From Psychrobacter frigidicola (lineage in GTDB: Bacteria > Pseudomonadota > Gammaproteobacteria > Pseudomonadales > Moraxellaceae): a stretch of DNA of 64,000 nucleotides. The position numbers and the translations under genes are program-made. The stretch spans positions 1,116,001 to 1,180,000 of the forward strand of contig NZ_VORZ01000001.1 of NCBI RefSeq assembly GCF_007997305.1, given 5' to 3'. Within the stretch, counting starts at the first letter, position 1. Each line of letters starts with the position of its first letter. The notes below the pieces were generated by a model. That model saw only the letters and a list, made by a program, of their open reading frames with translations. It was not told the origin of the DNA and ran no database searches. Below, piece by piece: positions 29,638 to 40,417 of this stretch.

Positions 29638-32600
29638 TTAGAACTGCCAACTGTAAACGACATCAACGGCATTTTCTGCAGCTGAGGTGGCTTCGACATA
29701 AATACGGCGGGTCAGCTGATACCGAATAGATAAGCTGTTTTGCGCATTAAACACGCCCACACCATAGCGAATATATAAATCAGGGGTCACATAACCTGTA
29801 ACGTTGACATTGGTGTCTTCACTATTACCCGACGCATCAACGGTTAAGCTTTGCAAACCAAGCGCTTGCCCAATTTGATTGGTTAGGGTTCGCGTGCCAC
29901 TCAAACCAAAGCTCAAACCAGCTGCCGCTAAGTTATTGGTGACCTCGGACTTAAAGCCTTGCTCACTGATTTGGGTTGCGCCTGTATTATTAATACGGCC
30001 AGTGACCAAAGCATTCATCGCTTGCTGCTGCGTAAGTCCTGCATTGTTAAAGACCACAATGTTAGGATTCTCCGTATTGCCTTTGACTCGCAGACCCACT
30101 GTTTTACCACTAATGGTTTTGACTGCTTCAATACTTAGATTGGGCTTCATCACATCGCCATTAAAGCGCACTTGGCCATAATTGAGCTCTAAGCTTTGCC
30201 CAAAGACGTTGACATTGGTACGTCGTGATACTTGAACAACGCCTTTAGCACGCATCACACCTTGGCCATTCTGATTGATATTTAACGCGCCCGCCAATGG
30301 AATGACCGCACCGAAGCCACGGAAATTAATATCATCACCCAAATCAATACCAATATCAGCATTAATTGACCATGGCTTAGATATCGCCAGTACCTCATCA
30401 ATATTACCAATCAGACGTCTGTCGAGTACCACCGCATCTCCAGTTTGAGTAATGATATCTTCACTGGCTTCTGGCGGACGAATGGTCGCTGATGGCACAC
30501 TTATCGCGCCTTCAATATTCACATAACGGTCACCTGGGCGCACGATAATGTCGATATCAGGGTTAACTTCTGCCAATAACAATGGTGGCTGGGTCAATAC
30601 GAGGTGCTCACCGATAATACTGAGCTTAGCCTGTAGCTTTTGTTGCCAGTCTACTGTGCCTGTCAACGCGCCTGTACCTGTGCCACTATTAAACTTGCCG
30701 TCAATGGTCGCATCCGTACCCCGAATCTTGGCGGCTACATTGACATTAGTCAAATTAACTGGTAGATCCAGCATCGCAATGCGCCCATCGGCTAGCTTAA
30801 CATCGCCATAGAACTGCGGTTTATCGAGCGTGCCGCCCAAGCCGCCCGCCATCGTTATATTCCCTTCAAGCACTCGCATTCCTGGGAAGAAAGGTTTAAA
30901 AATTGCTAAGTTCAGTTCATTAAGTACCAGTGCTCCTGAAATCGGTTTCGGAGTTTTATAAGGGTCAACAATCACTTCAGCATAACCACGTGCCCCGCCG
31001 CCCGTATTAATATCAGTACGCAGTTTTAAGCCTTCAGGAACGGACAGCGCAATGAGCGACACCCGCTTGTACGGTAAGGTGACGGGTTCAGCATCACCAT
31101 CTTGAATCAGACCAACTTTACCGTCGTCAGAGTATAAGGTGGTATTAATAGTTGGCGGCTTGCCTTTTTGCCATCCAACAATCGCTCTCCCATTAATTTT
31201 GCCATGCCAATCGATGTCTTTTGGTAAGAAGGACGCAAATAGGGAGCTATCCAGCTTTTGTAACGCAAGATTGACTTGTCCACCAGCGGCCGAAGCGATG
31301 AGATTCTCACGCAGACACAGTTTGCCAGTTTGGTCTTCAGCTTGCCAACAATGGGCGGCCAGCTGTACTTTTAAGTCGCTCTTACCGTTATCTGGCAAAT
31401 TGACAATTAATTGTGCCGGTTGTAATTGGTTTAGGGTGGCATATTGAGATTGCACCTGACCATTACCGATGACTCCTGACCAGCTCAGTTTTTGACGGTT
31501 AAAGCCGCCTTTAAGCTTTGCAAAAATATCAAGTTGCTCGTTGGCCACCTCGATATTGACGATATGGTCTTGTTCAGTGCCATCAAAGGAAGCGTTAACA
31601 TTTTTAAAGGTTTGTCCGGCGGCATCTAAGCCTTCAGCACTGACAATCAGCTGGCTTGGGCTATTGGCAAGATTGACCAGCTTGCCGCTAATACGACCTT
31701 GGCGCAAAATAAATCCAGGTAACGCTATGCGCTCACCGATTAAATCAATATAAATAGTTGGTAGTGCTTGCCCTGCTGGTTGCGACAAGGTAGCACCGCC
31801 GGTCACTTTACCACTGAGCTTATCTGATAATTGATCGAGATTAGTGATATTTATTTTTGTCTCTAACTGCTGAGCATTACCATTAGCAGTAATATAGTTA
31901 TCGCCCAAACGCAGTACCAAATTATCAGCATTTAAACTGTCAATCAAAGCATTCACTTGCTTATACTGAGCTTCAGCGTCTTGCGCCTGCAAACGTTTAA
32001 AGTAGCTGGCCAAGTCTTCAGGTAAATGCAGTTTAGCCGCTAAGCTGCCTTTAGCACTTAACGGCTGACCTCTTAAAGTACCCGTTAAATTGAGCTGGTT
32101 TAAGTTAATAATTTGCTGCGATTTTGTCCAGCGTCCATCACTGTTTAAGGTACCAGTGATGAGACTTGGGGTGTCTTTGAGGAAATAGCCCAGATTAAAC
32201 TTATCCATCTGCGCGCTAATATCCCATGCGATCCCTTGGTGTATGTCCACCGTCCCTTTAGCATCAATACTGCCTGCTGTACCCACATGACGAAAGCGTT
32301 TAATACGAATGAGCTTATTGTCGCCACTGGCATTGACGGTTAATTTACCAGAAGGCAGCTCTGTACCCTTTAAACTACCATCCAATTCACCCTCAAAATC
32401 AATGGCAAAACGCTGTAATCTGCCTTCTATAAAGGGACGATTTTTTGGCGCAAATTGCCATTGTCCATTGGTGGTCAAATCACCACTGATAATCGCTGGA
32501 CTGTCAGGCAAGAAGTAACCCACATTAAATTTATCCATCGCACCGCTGATATCCCACGCAATCCCTTGACGCATATCGATGGTACCTTTGGCATCGATAC

Positions 32601-34965
32601 TCCCAGCCGCGCCTACATGACTAAAACGTTTGATACGGATCAAGTCATTGTCACCGCTGGCATTGATGTTGAGCCTTCCGGCAGGAAGCTGCTCAGCGTC
32701 TAACACTCCGCTAAAATCAACTGCAAATTGTTGTAACTTGCCTTTAGCGTTGGGATTATTCTTGGCGGCAGGTTGCCATGTACCGCTGGTGCTCAAGTCG
32801 CCGGTGAGAATGGCTGGATTATTAGGTAAAAAGTAACCCACATTAAAGGTATCAAAGCGTCCAGTAATATCCCAGCCGATATTGTTGCCTAAGTTGAGCA
32901 CGCCTTTGGCTTTAACTGCGCCCGCCTCGCCCGTATAATTTAATGTGCGAAAACTGAGACGCTCAGGTGTGCCAGCCACATCAATCGAGAGGCGACCTTT
33001 CGGTACATCTTTGGTGTCAATATTGCCATCAAAGCGCGCATCGAATACTGACAGCTTGCCGCCGAGAATATCCACGCTCGCATCACCGCCACCAGTAATA
33101 CCAATAGTACGACCGTCTTGCGAAGCATCGAGCTTAGCTTGCAGATCAGTATTATTAAAGGTGATAATATGACGCTGACCTTTCATGCGGTTTTTGCTGA
33201 TAGTCAGCATACGACCACGCGCATTGATACGTCCTTTAATGCTTTCAATCGGCAAGTCACTATTATACTGTTTAGGTAACAAGCCGTTGGTACGGGCATC
33301 AATCTGCCATGTTAGCGGACTCTTGTTAGTGGCCAGCTGAATCTGTCCGTTACCCGTTAAATCGCCTACCACCCCTTTGTAATTCAGACGATTGATATCA
33401 ATGACGTTGCCTGCTTTGCGGACTTTTACGTCATAGTTGCCTTTGGGTGCGACATTGAGCTCATTAATCAAGGCGTTAGCATCGACCGACAAGTTTGAAC
33501 CACGCACAATAACACTGGCCTTTCCGCTCGGACTATTAACATTACCGATATTGGGCAGTTGTTTACGTACTAGGTTCTGCCAAGTCGCATCGACATACCA
33601 AGGCGCTTTTTGCTTGGATTTTACTGGCTTTCTACCTTGTATAATTTTGGCATTCACATGTTCGCCGTCACGCTGGCGTAAGTCGGCATTGAGCTGTAGG
33701 TTACCGGTAGTATTTTTTTGTTGATAATGTACGGACAACTTACCATTGAGGTTTTGCGGCGCGTAGACTTTATAATCCGCATATTCTTTGGGAATCGCAC
33801 GGCGAATATCAAAGCTAGTGCCCGTTGCTACTACTTTCGCATCAAAGCTGTATTTCCAGTCTAAAACCCCTTGCAGCAATAAGCGTCCAGAGGGAACATT
33901 GGCGTTAATTTGATCAATACGTAACTGTTTGTCCGCAATGACTGCACGACCTTGATAATGCCCTGAAGGAATGTCTTTCGCGCTAAGCTCAGTATTAATA
34001 CGCAGACGAATTTCTGACAGGACGCCATCGGCAGTCAGTGTGCCGCTGTTAAGGTGGATATTTTGAGCGTCGGCATACGGAATGAGGATATCATCCCATT
34101 GCAATTTTGCTTGGAATGGTGCGCCTTTATCCAACCCTTGTATGACAATATCACCGCGCACGTCACCTTCGTTGTAACGGCTACGAACTTTACCCACTGT
34201 ACGTTTTAGACTGCCTGTTGCAACGATATCAAGTGGCGCTACATAGGCTTTTTCTAAGGCGCTCACCTCAGCAATCGCAGTTAGGTCGAGAGGGTAATCG
34301 CCTTGCAAATCAATATTACCTTGTAAGGCACTAACTTTGACAACATCGGCATAATGCAAATTACCACGACCAATAGTAACTTTGCTGTCTACCCACGTTA
34401 AATCACGCGCTGTAATATCATGAATAACAATCGGAGCTTTGGTCACTTGTTTATAAACGATGGTCTTTATTTTTGCTTGGTCGAAGCGTAGATTGACTGG
34501 AAGCTTAAGGGTTTTATAATCATAAGGCTCACCCGTTGGCGCTTTTTTATTGATAATCTCGATACGTTGAATATCAGCATCACGCAGATGAACTTCTTTC
34601 GCAAAAACAGCGCGCCAGCCTATTTTTACATAGGCTTTATCGACTAAGACTTCTATATCGTCAGTAGCCTCGATATCTATATCAGTGACCCACAGCCCTT
34701 CACGCAGATTACCTGAGCCATAGGTAAGCTTAATCCCTGTCTCGCCATCGATTTTATCTAATATGAACTTAGTACCCGAATCCGTACCAGCCATATAAAA
34801 AAACACAGCAAACATAAGTGCTAGTACGATGAGAATTAACACTAATAATTTGAGTACAAAAGACAGCGGATACCAACGCCGTACCGCACGCGCATCTCTT
34901 TGTGCCGGATCTTCGACCGGTGGTTCATTAGAAGGCGGGGTATGATTGTTCAATAGGACACTCAA
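29638..34965 (-). CDS. tamB: Translocation and assembly module inner-membrane component TamB
   Basis: 1775 residues (E. coli TamB 1259). One N-terminal membrane helix (about 32-54) anchors it in the inner membrane. The rest is a very long beta-rich periplasmic hydrophobic groove of the AsmA/TamB class, ending in the DUF490 domain (GQSLELNYGQVRFNGDVMKPNLSIEAV through RIYVEATSAAENAVDVVYSWQF). TamB works with TamA in outer-membrane protein insertion and phospholipid transport. The frame is closed upstream by a stop three codons before a TTG at 34965, so the start must be TTG (34965 or 34953) and lacks a clear SD. Near-repeats of about 106-110 residues lie between 32180 and 32880. It follows tamA by 185 bp. 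Confidence 0.93.
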   Translation of the reverse strand: MSVLLNNHTPPSNEPPVEDPAQRDARAVRRWYPLSFVLKLLVLILIVLALMFAVFFYMAGTDSGTKFILDKIDGETGIKLTYGSGNLREGLWVTDIDIEATDDIEVLVDKAYVKIGWRAVFAKEVHLRDADIQRIEIINKKAPTGEPYDYKTLKLPVNLRFDQAKIKTIVYKQVTKAPIVIHDITARDLTWVDSKVTIGRGNLHYADVVKVSALQGNIDLQGDYPLDLTAIAEVSALEKAYVAPLDIVATGSLKRTVGKVRSRYNEGDVRGDIVIQGLDKGAPFQAKLQWDDILIPYADAQNIHLNSGTLTADGVLSEIRLRINTELSAKDIPSGHYQGRAVIADKQLRIDQINANVPSGRLLLQGVLDWKYSFDAKVVATGTSFDIRRAIPKEYADYKVYAPQNLNGKLSVHYQQKNTTGNLQLNADLRQRDGEHVNAKIIQGRKPVKSKQKAPWYVDATWQNLVRKQLPNIGNVNSPSGKASVIVRGSNLSVDANALINELNVAPKGNYDVKVRKAGNVIDINRLNYKGVVGDLTGNGQIQLATNKSPLTWQIDARTNGLLPKQYNSDLPIESIKGRINARGRMLTISKNRMKGQRHIITFNNTDLQAKLDASQDGRTIGITGGGDASVDILGGKLSVFDARFDGNIDTKDVPKGRLSIDVAGTPERLSFRTLNYTGEAGAVKAKGVLNLGNNIGWDITGRFDTFNVGYFLPNNPAILTGDLSTSGTWQPAAKNNPNAKGKLQQFAVDFSGVLDAEQLPAGRLNINASGDNDLIRIKRFSHVGAAGSIDAKGTIDMRQGIAWDISGAMDKFNVGYFLPDSPAIISGDLTTNGQWQFAPKNRPFIEGRLQRFAIDFEGELDGSLKGTELPSGKLTVNASGDNKLIRIKRFRHVGTAGSIDAKGTVDIHQGIAWDISAQMDKFNLGYFLKDTPSLITGTLNSDGRWTKSQQIINLNQLNLTGTLRGQPLSAKGSLAAKLHLPEDLASYFKRLQAQDAEAQYKQVNALIDSLNADNLVLRLGDNYITANGNAQQLETKINITNLDQLSDKLSGKVTGGATLSQPAGQALPTIYIDLIGERIALPGFILRQGRISGKLVNLANSPSQLIVSAEGLDAAGQTFKNVNASFDGTEQDHIVNIEVANEQLDIFAKLKGGFNRQKLSWSGVIGNGQVQSQYATLNQLQPAQLIVNLPDNGKSDLKVQLAAHCWQAEDQTGKLCLRENLIASAAGGQVNLALQKLDSSLFASFLPKDIDWHGKINGRAIVGWQKGKPPTINTTLYSDDGKVGLIQDGDAEPVTLPYKRVSLIALSVPEGLKLRTDINTGGGARGYAEVIVDPYKTPKPISGALVLNELNLAIFKPFFPGMRVLEGNITMAGGLGGTLDKPQFYGDVKLADGRIAMLDLPVNLTNVNVAAKIRGTDATIDGKFNSGTGTGALTGTVDWQQKLQAKLSIIGEHLVLTQPPLLLAEVNPDIDIIVRPGDRYVNIEGAISVPSATIRPPEASEDIITQTGDAVVLDRRLIGNIDEVLAISKPWSINADIGIDLGDDINFRGFGAVIPLAGALNINQNGQGVMRAKGVVQVSRRTNVNVFGQSLELNYGQVRFNGDVMKPNLSIEAVKTISGKTVGLRVKGNTENPNIVVFNNAGLTQQQAMNALVTGRINNTGATQISEQGFKSEVTNNLAAAGLSFGLSGTRTLTNQIGQALGLQSLTVDASGNSEDTNVNVTGYVTPDLYIRYGVGVFNAQNSLSIRYQLTRRIYVEATSAAENAVDVVYSWQF
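32180..32880 (-). repeat. Internal repeats in tamB
   Basis: Three copies of a unit recognisable by FNVGYFLPNNPAILTGDL, FNVGYFLPDSPAIISGDL and FNLGYFLKDTPSLITGTL, spaced 318 and 330 bases (106 and 110 residues). The DNA of the copies is also clearly similar, for example the TAACCCACATTAAA block at 32515 and 32833. Confidence 0.8.
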
Positions 34966-35150
34966 TTGGGTTAAAAAAGTTCGATAGTACCTTACGATTA
35001 AGACGGTAATACTAATCTTACTACTATACTAGTAATAGTAAAATACTACGACCAGCGCAATATGCAATATATAAGCAAATAAGCTCACAGTTTTGTGAGC
35101 TTAGCATTTACTAATTTACTTATAAAGTTAAGTTGCTTATATTAAGTTAC

Positions 35151-38100
35151 TTATAAAGGCGAGCCAATAAAGAAGTGCAGTCTAACTGGAATATCCTCTT
35201 CTGTCACGCCAGCCGCAACATCAACACGCACGACGCCCACCGGAGACGCCCAGCGAATACCGACGCCGACGCCAACCTTAGTATCAGCGTTAAAGTCTTT
35301 GTCATACGCATTGCCCACATCGCTAAATACTGCCCCGCGGAAACCCGGTTTAAATTCATAGTTGTATTCAGCACTACCAACAGCAAGGATTTGCCCACCT
35401 GTCAGATAGCCTTTATCTATCGGCGATAAGCTGTTGTAGTCGTAACCACGAATGCTCTGGTCACCACCAGCAAAGAAACGCAATTTATAGGGCACATCAT
35501 AGAAATCATCCGCCCAAATATAACCCGTGTTCAAACTACCAAGTACTTGATGTTTCTTATTATCACCAAAGCTATAAATACCGCTCACTCCAGCGCGTAC
35601 AATTGCCAAATCAGTGTCACTAAACGCCTTATCTGCTCCGGCTTCAATGCCATAATACTGACGATATCCGCGCGTCGGATTGGCCGCATTATCAACGGTG
35701 GTTTTACTTATCCCATAACCTAACAGTAATGCTTGCTGCTTAGGGCTGGATGAAACAAAGCGTACCGGTAAATCCTCTAATTCAGCGTCATCAACACCCG
35801 TTTCCAGCTGATCTAAACGATAACGCACAAAGTAGCTGCGGTCCCAGCCATTGTCGCGATGGATATTACGCGCCAGTGCCGCTTTTAAGGTTTTGGTTGA
35901 TAAATCAAAGTTACCTTTACCTTGGTCAATCGTTTCTTCTTCATAAGTTAGACGCGCCTCTAACTTATCGTTAAGTGGGTGTTTCCATGGCCTGCTACCA
36001 TAAATAGTGGCATTTTTATTAATTCTCGATACGGCAACTTCCGCACCTGCCTGATAGCCTTTGCGATTGATTAAATTATAGTCAACCTTCCCTGTCGCCC
36101 GCACACCTGTATCGGTACCATAACCGATACCCACTTGTGCATCACGCGGCTTATCCGCAGAAACAAACACATAGAGTGGCACTTTTTTTCTGGCTTGCAC
36201 TTGCTCTGGGGTTTTACGACCTTCAAGGGTTGGTGGCACAAAAGTCTCATCGGCAATTAACATTTCCTCATCTGGGAATACTTTTTTAGCGACCTTGCTG
36301 ATAGAATCACTGATTTTACCCAATATGCTGTCTGTTTCACGCGTTTTTTCGTCCAGTACGCGATCAGTTGGCAGGCGACTTAAACGCTCTGCTTTTTGTT
36401 TAATGGCCAAAAACTTCTCGTGAGTTTCCTCATCCACTTCAAACTCAATAGGCGCAATATCTGCTTCATCAACGCTAGTCCCACTGCTGGCATTAATTTG
36501 ACCATCGTCATTTTTGTCAGCATCCGTATTGGCATTACCGTCATTCTCAGAACGGCTATTACTGCCACCGCGAGCGTTCTCATTACCCGTATTGCTACTA
36601 CTGCTTGGCGTAGTAATCGTACCATCACTACTTACGTCGCTATCTATGCCGCTGTTATCATCAGTAGTTGGCGCATTGTCGAATGCTAAGGTACTGGTTT
36701 CACTGAGCTCGTCAGGTGGTACGATGGTCTCAACGTTAACGGTATTAAAATAGCGGGTCGCGGATAAGTCATTACTGAATTTAGTGATATCAGGACGGAA
36801 AAAAGGGTCGCCCGCTTTGAACTCATATAACTGGCGTAATAATGACAGCTCAACCGGCAGCTTATCGGGGTCTTGAGTCAAAGTACCTGACTCTTTATCG
36901 TAGGTAAAAAACACCACCTCATCGAACTGATAGCGATCGCCAGTGTTATACACCAGCGATACATCAGCCGTGTTATCCGGTAAGATAATATCGACTGATT
37001 TATTAAGCCAGTATTGATCAAAGTAACCGTAGGTACTACTTAAAGCTTCAAGTGCTGCCTTACTATCCTTATAAACACGGTGGTTGAAAATATCGCCTTC
37101 TTTAGGCGGTAACTCTTTCTCAAGGGCTTTAAATTCAGCCTGTTCAATGCCTTGACCGCGAATATCGACAATATGGCTCTCAACGCGTACCGGCTCGCCG
37201 AGCTTTTCGATAATCACATCAATAGTATCGCTGCTAGTTTGGCGTAGGCGTAACGTAATATCATAGTAACCGACCGCTTTTGCAGCATCAACGGCGATTT
37301 GGCGCAAGCGTGGTAAGGCCGCTGTAAAATCAACAACCGATTGCACCGTAGTGTCATCAAGCGCTGCTTTAATATTATTAATAGGCTGAATATCGTCATC
37401 AGCTTTGATAAGTTTGGGCGTGCCATTGGGAGCATTGCTCGCGGCATCTTGCTGTAAATAAACCGTAGTTTCGACATGTGGTAAAGCCATGTAACCACTA
37501 TTAAATAAGCGATTGTATGTCCGTTTAATAAAACCACCGTTATTACGAGCGCGCAGTTTAGGCTTAGCGCCTTGCTTCACGCTTTCAGCAACCGCTTGCG
37601 TCTCGCTTGAATCTTCATAACCTGGCAGGTAATCTTCGGGATTCAAAGCATCTACTGGTTTATTTGGATTGCCTGCGCCAATGGCCGGTCTACTCTGCTG
37701 CTGCGCAAGCGTTTTCTTAGGATTGGCTTGCTGGTTAATATCGACACCCACATCAACACGGCCGCTGGTGACCGCATCACTGACGTTAATGGGACGCGCC
37801 ATAATTTCGGCATTTTCAGCGCGCGCCTCTTTACTCTTATTAGTGCTGTCATTAAACCCAAGCGTCTCAAGATTATTTGGTGCTGGTAAATTGGCAGCAT
37901 CTAAACTAGTATCCAGTCCAATAAGCGTTGTGCGCCCGTCCAGCATTGCAACCGGCGCATTAAAACCACTGTTGTTATCTTTACGGCTACTTTGCTTGTT
38001 CGCAGCATTGACAGCGGCAAGCTCGCGCTCAATTTGCGCAGGCGTCATCATCTGATAGCCCTGCTGCTGTACGCTTGCCACTTGTTGCTGCAAGTTATCA

Positions 38101-38531
38101 TTGGACGTGCTAGATGACATACTGTTACTGCGGTTATCTGAACTCGATTTTTTATTAGATTGATTTTTAGGCTGGGTTTTAGAATTACTACTTAAGTTTT
38201 GCTTTTTATAGTCATCTAATACTGATTGTTCAATAATGCCGTCATCAACCGCCTTTTTTAAGCGTAACGCATCTAATGCGGTATCAAGCTGGGCGTCAGA
38301 CAGTGCCGAGCTATTGCTGACATTGCTATTAGCACCATCATTGGTCTCAGCTGCGAGCGCCGGCGTGATGCCAAACCCAACTAAACTACTCGTCAGTGCG
38401 GTAAACAACGCAGTGCGGGCAAAATAAATGCGTGAGTGAGCACATTCACTGAACACCTCTTTTCGGCTAGGGCTTTGATTAGTGGACAAGCTTGATACGT
38501 TGCGTGCTGGACTTAAAAGCTGACGGCTCAT
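35151..38531 (-). CDS. tamA: Translocation and assembly module outer-membrane component TamA
   Basis: 1126 residues, about twice E. coli TamA (577). Order: an unusually long basic n-region before a signal peptide ending at about residue 60 (GFGITPALA-AETN); a low-complexity Asn/Ser/Gln-rich region (60-330); POTRA domains (about 345-600, including PVRVESHIVDIRGQGIEQAEFKAL and GYFDQYWLNKSVDIILP); a second Ser/Asp/Asn-rich insert (about 605-690); and a 16-strand Omp85 barrel from about 785 with the IRGYDYNSLSP motif near 1020 and the C-terminal FFIGSPL. TamA and TamB form the TAM complex spanning the envelope, and tamA-tamB are adjacent here as in E. coli. Confidence 0.92.
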   Translation of the reverse strand: MSRQLLSPARNVSSLSTNQSPSRKEVFSECAHSRIYFARTALFTALTSSLVGFGITPALAAETNDGANSNVSNSSALSDAQLDTALDALRLKKAVDDGIIEQSVLDDYKKQNLSSNSKTQPKNQSNKKSSSDNRSNSMSSSTSNDNLQQQVASVQQQGYQMMTPAQIERELAAVNAANKQSSRKDNNSGFNAPVAMLDGRTTLIGLDTSLDAANLPAPNNLETLGFNDSTNKSKEARAENAEIMARPINVSDAVTSGRVDVGVDINQQANPKKTLAQQQSRPAIGAGNPNKPVDALNPEDYLPGYEDSSETQAVAESVKQGAKPKLRARNNGGFIKRTYNRLFNSGYMALPHVETTVYLQQDAASNAPNGTPKLIKADDDIQPINNIKAALDDTTVQSVVDFTAALPRLRQIAVDAAKAVGYYDITLRLRQTSSDTIDVIIEKLGEPVRVESHIVDIRGQGIEQAEFKALEKELPPKEGDIFNHRVYKDSKAALEALSSTYGYFDQYWLNKSVDIILPDNTADVSLVYNTGDRYQFDEVVFFTYDKESGTLTQDPDKLPVELSLLRQLYEFKAGDPFFRPDITKFSNDLSATRYFNTVNVETIVPPDELSETSTLAFDNAPTTDDNSGIDSDVSSDGTITTPSSSSNTGNENARGGSNSRSENDGNANTDADKNDDGQINASSGTSVDEADIAPIEFEVDEETHEKFLAIKQKAERLSRLPTDRVLDEKTRETDSILGKISDSISKVAKKVFPDEEMLIADETFVPPTLEGRKTPEQVQARKKVPLYVFVSADKPRDAQVGIGYGTDTGVRATGKVDYNLINRKGYQAGAEVAVSRINKNATIYGSRPWKHPLNDKLEARLTYEEETIDQGKGNFDLSTKTLKAALARNIHRDNGWDRSYFVRYRLDQLETGVDDAELEDLPVRFVSSSPKQQALLLGYGISKTTVDNAANPTRGYRQYYGIEAGADKAFSDTDLAIVRAGVSGIYSFGDNKKHQVLGSLNTGYIWADDFYDVPYKLRFFAGGDQSIRGYDYNSLSPIDKGYLTGGQILAVGSAEYNYEFKPGFRGAVFSDVGNAYDKDFNADTKVGVGVGIRWASPVGVVRVDVAAGVTEEDIPVRLHFFIGSPL

Positions 38532-38926
38532 GATTACTTATTTCCTATCGCTTCATGCGGCTCAATGGTACTTTCAATACTTTTGATTTACGGCTCATAC
38601 TTTATAAACAGCACTATAAAAATTTATATCGACGAAAATTCTGCTGTTAAAGTTCACTGATGAATAAACTCATAGCACGTGAGTAAAATAGTGACATAAA
38701 AAGTAGTTACGTAAAACTTACAAATCATAACTGAGTTAATTATTAAATCATAGGGTCTATCGCATGTATTTCTGCTAAAGCCTTGCTATTATACTGCCTA
38801 ATATTCATAAAACCTATCTTAACCTTTGATAAGTTTTTGATAGTATTAATAATAATTGATAATAACAGTTATAAGCCACTCTTTTCTCTTTAGTCCTTTA
38901 GATGCTGTCCGCTTGTAGGAGCCCTC
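38532..38926. other. Divergent intergenic region tamA / transporter
   Basis: 395 bp between divergent genes, AT-rich, presumably with both promoters. I could not assign hexamers with confidence. Confidence 0.5.
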
Positions 38927-40249
38927 ATGGCAAACCAGTTTCAGTTATTCAAGCATCGCCGTTTTAGCGCCATGTTTTTTACTCAATTTTTGGGTGCGTT
39001 TAATGACAATATTTTCAAGCAAGCACTAATACTGGTTCTCACCTACACGGCAGCTAGTCAGCTTGGCGTAGCCATCAGCATTTTGAATAACTTAGCTGCA
39101 ATGCTGTTTATTTTGCCTTATTTTTTATTTTCGGCATTGGCAGGCCAAATCGCTGATAAGTATGAAAAGTCTAAGCTGACACGTATTACTAAGTTGCTTG
39201 AGCTGGTCATTATGGTAATTGCAGCAGTGGGCTTTGTATTTGAATGGTATGCACTGTTATTTGTGGCTTTGTTTTTAATGGGTACCCAATCTACTTTTTT
39301 TGGGCCGATTAAATATGCTTATTTGCCCCAGGCGATGAAGGAAGATGAGCTGGTCGGTGCCAATGGACTGTTTCAAATGGGCACCTCACTGGCCATCTTG
39401 CTGGGTATGATTATCGCTGGCGTATTAACGCAGCTGCCGCAACCCCTATATTGGGTGAGCGGGGTGGTGTTAATGGTGGCGATATTGGGTTATGTAGCGG
39501 CGCGGTCTATTCCCAACATGCCAGCGATGCAGGCAAACTTAACCATCGACTGGAATATTTTTACCACCAGTATGGCGACGGTGCGCTACTTATATTCGTT
39601 ACCCTTTTTATTCTTTGTGATTTTGGGCAATAGCTGGTTTTGGTTTTATGGCGCGACATTTTTGACCCAAACGCCAGAGTTTAGTAAGGTGCTTTTGCAT
39701 GGTGATGAGTCGGTCGTTATTTTTCTGCTGACTTTATTCTCAGTTGGGGTTTCTATTGGTTCGCTGCTCTGTAAAACTTTTACTAAAAATCAGGTTAGTT
39801 TGCGCCTACTACCCTTTGGTATTGCGGGATTAAGTATTTTTGCGATTGACTTGTACTTTTCTTTATCAGGATTGAATATTGACGTCAACACCGGAGCGCT
39901 ATTAGGTGTCAGTAATTTATTTAATATAGCGGGCAGCTGGCGGGTATTTGCTGATTTATTCTTTTTAGGGTTCAGCGGCGGGTTATATATCGTGCCTTTA
40001 TATGCGTCAATGCAGGCTTACGCCCCTAAAAGTCACCGCGCCCGTGTCGTTGGCGCGAATAATATTTTCAATGCCATTTTCATGGTCACCTCAGCTATTT
40101 TTGCCATTGTCATATTAAACACCCTGAAGATGTCCCTGCCACAGTTATTTTTAATTACTGGTGTCCTTAACATCGCTTTCGGTCTATTTTTATATACCAA
40201 GCTGAATAAACATATCAAACAAGCGGTCATTCAAACCCATGATGAATAG
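38927..40249 (+). CDS. MFS transporter, LplT-like
   Basis: 440 residues with about 12 membrane helices. The N-terminal block FFTQFLGAFNDNIFKQALI and ADKYEKSKLTRITK plus GPIKYAYLPQAMKEDELVGANGLFQMGTS match the lysophospholipid transporter LplT and the MFS half of LplT-Aas fusions, which flip lyso-phosphatidylethanolamine across the inner membrane. No acyltransferase (Aas) gene follows it; coq7 does. The start is supported by TAGGAG seven bases upstream. Substrate is inferred from similarity only. Confidence 0.75.
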   Translation: MANQFQLFKHRRFSAMFFTQFLGAFNDNIFKQALILVLTYTAASQLGVAISILNNLAAMLFILPYFLFSALAGQIADKYEKSKLTRITKLLELVIMVIAAVGFVFEWYALLFVALFLMGTQSTFFGPIKYAYLPQAMKEDELVGANGLFQMGTSLAILLGMIIAGVLTQLPQPLYWVSGVVLMVAILGYVAARSIPNMPAMQANLTIDWNIFTTSMATVRYLYSLPFLFFVILGNSWFWFYGATFLTQTPEFSKVLLHGDESVVIFLLTLFSVGVSIGSLLCKTFTKNQVSLRLLPFGIAGLSIFAIDLYFSLSGLNIDVNTGALLGVSNLFNIAGSWRVFADLFFLGFSGGLYIVPLYASMQAYAPKSHRARVVGANNIFNAIFMVTSAIFAIVILNTLKMSLPQLFLITGVLNIAFGLFLYTKLNKHIKQAVIQTHDE

Positions 40250-40417
40250 GTTTATGCAGTATTATTAAATTCAATATGGCAAGTATTAGCATGACATTCA
40301 GTTACAGACGCGTCAGTTAATTGGCAGTTATGCTGACAATTTCCATGCCAGTATTCAAAATTGTTTGCTATAGTAGGACAAAATTGTGATTATCACTACC
40401 TCAATCAGGAGCTACCT

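Noticed and set aside
32180..32880. Regularly spaced repeats as a CRISPR-like array
   Set aside because: Units are 318-330 bp, in frame within tamB and diverged, so they are protein repeats.
29879..34000. Plus-strand frames opposite tamB (for example 29879-30181, 33437-33724)
   Set aside because: Antisense shadows of the tamB frame without SD or domain similarity.
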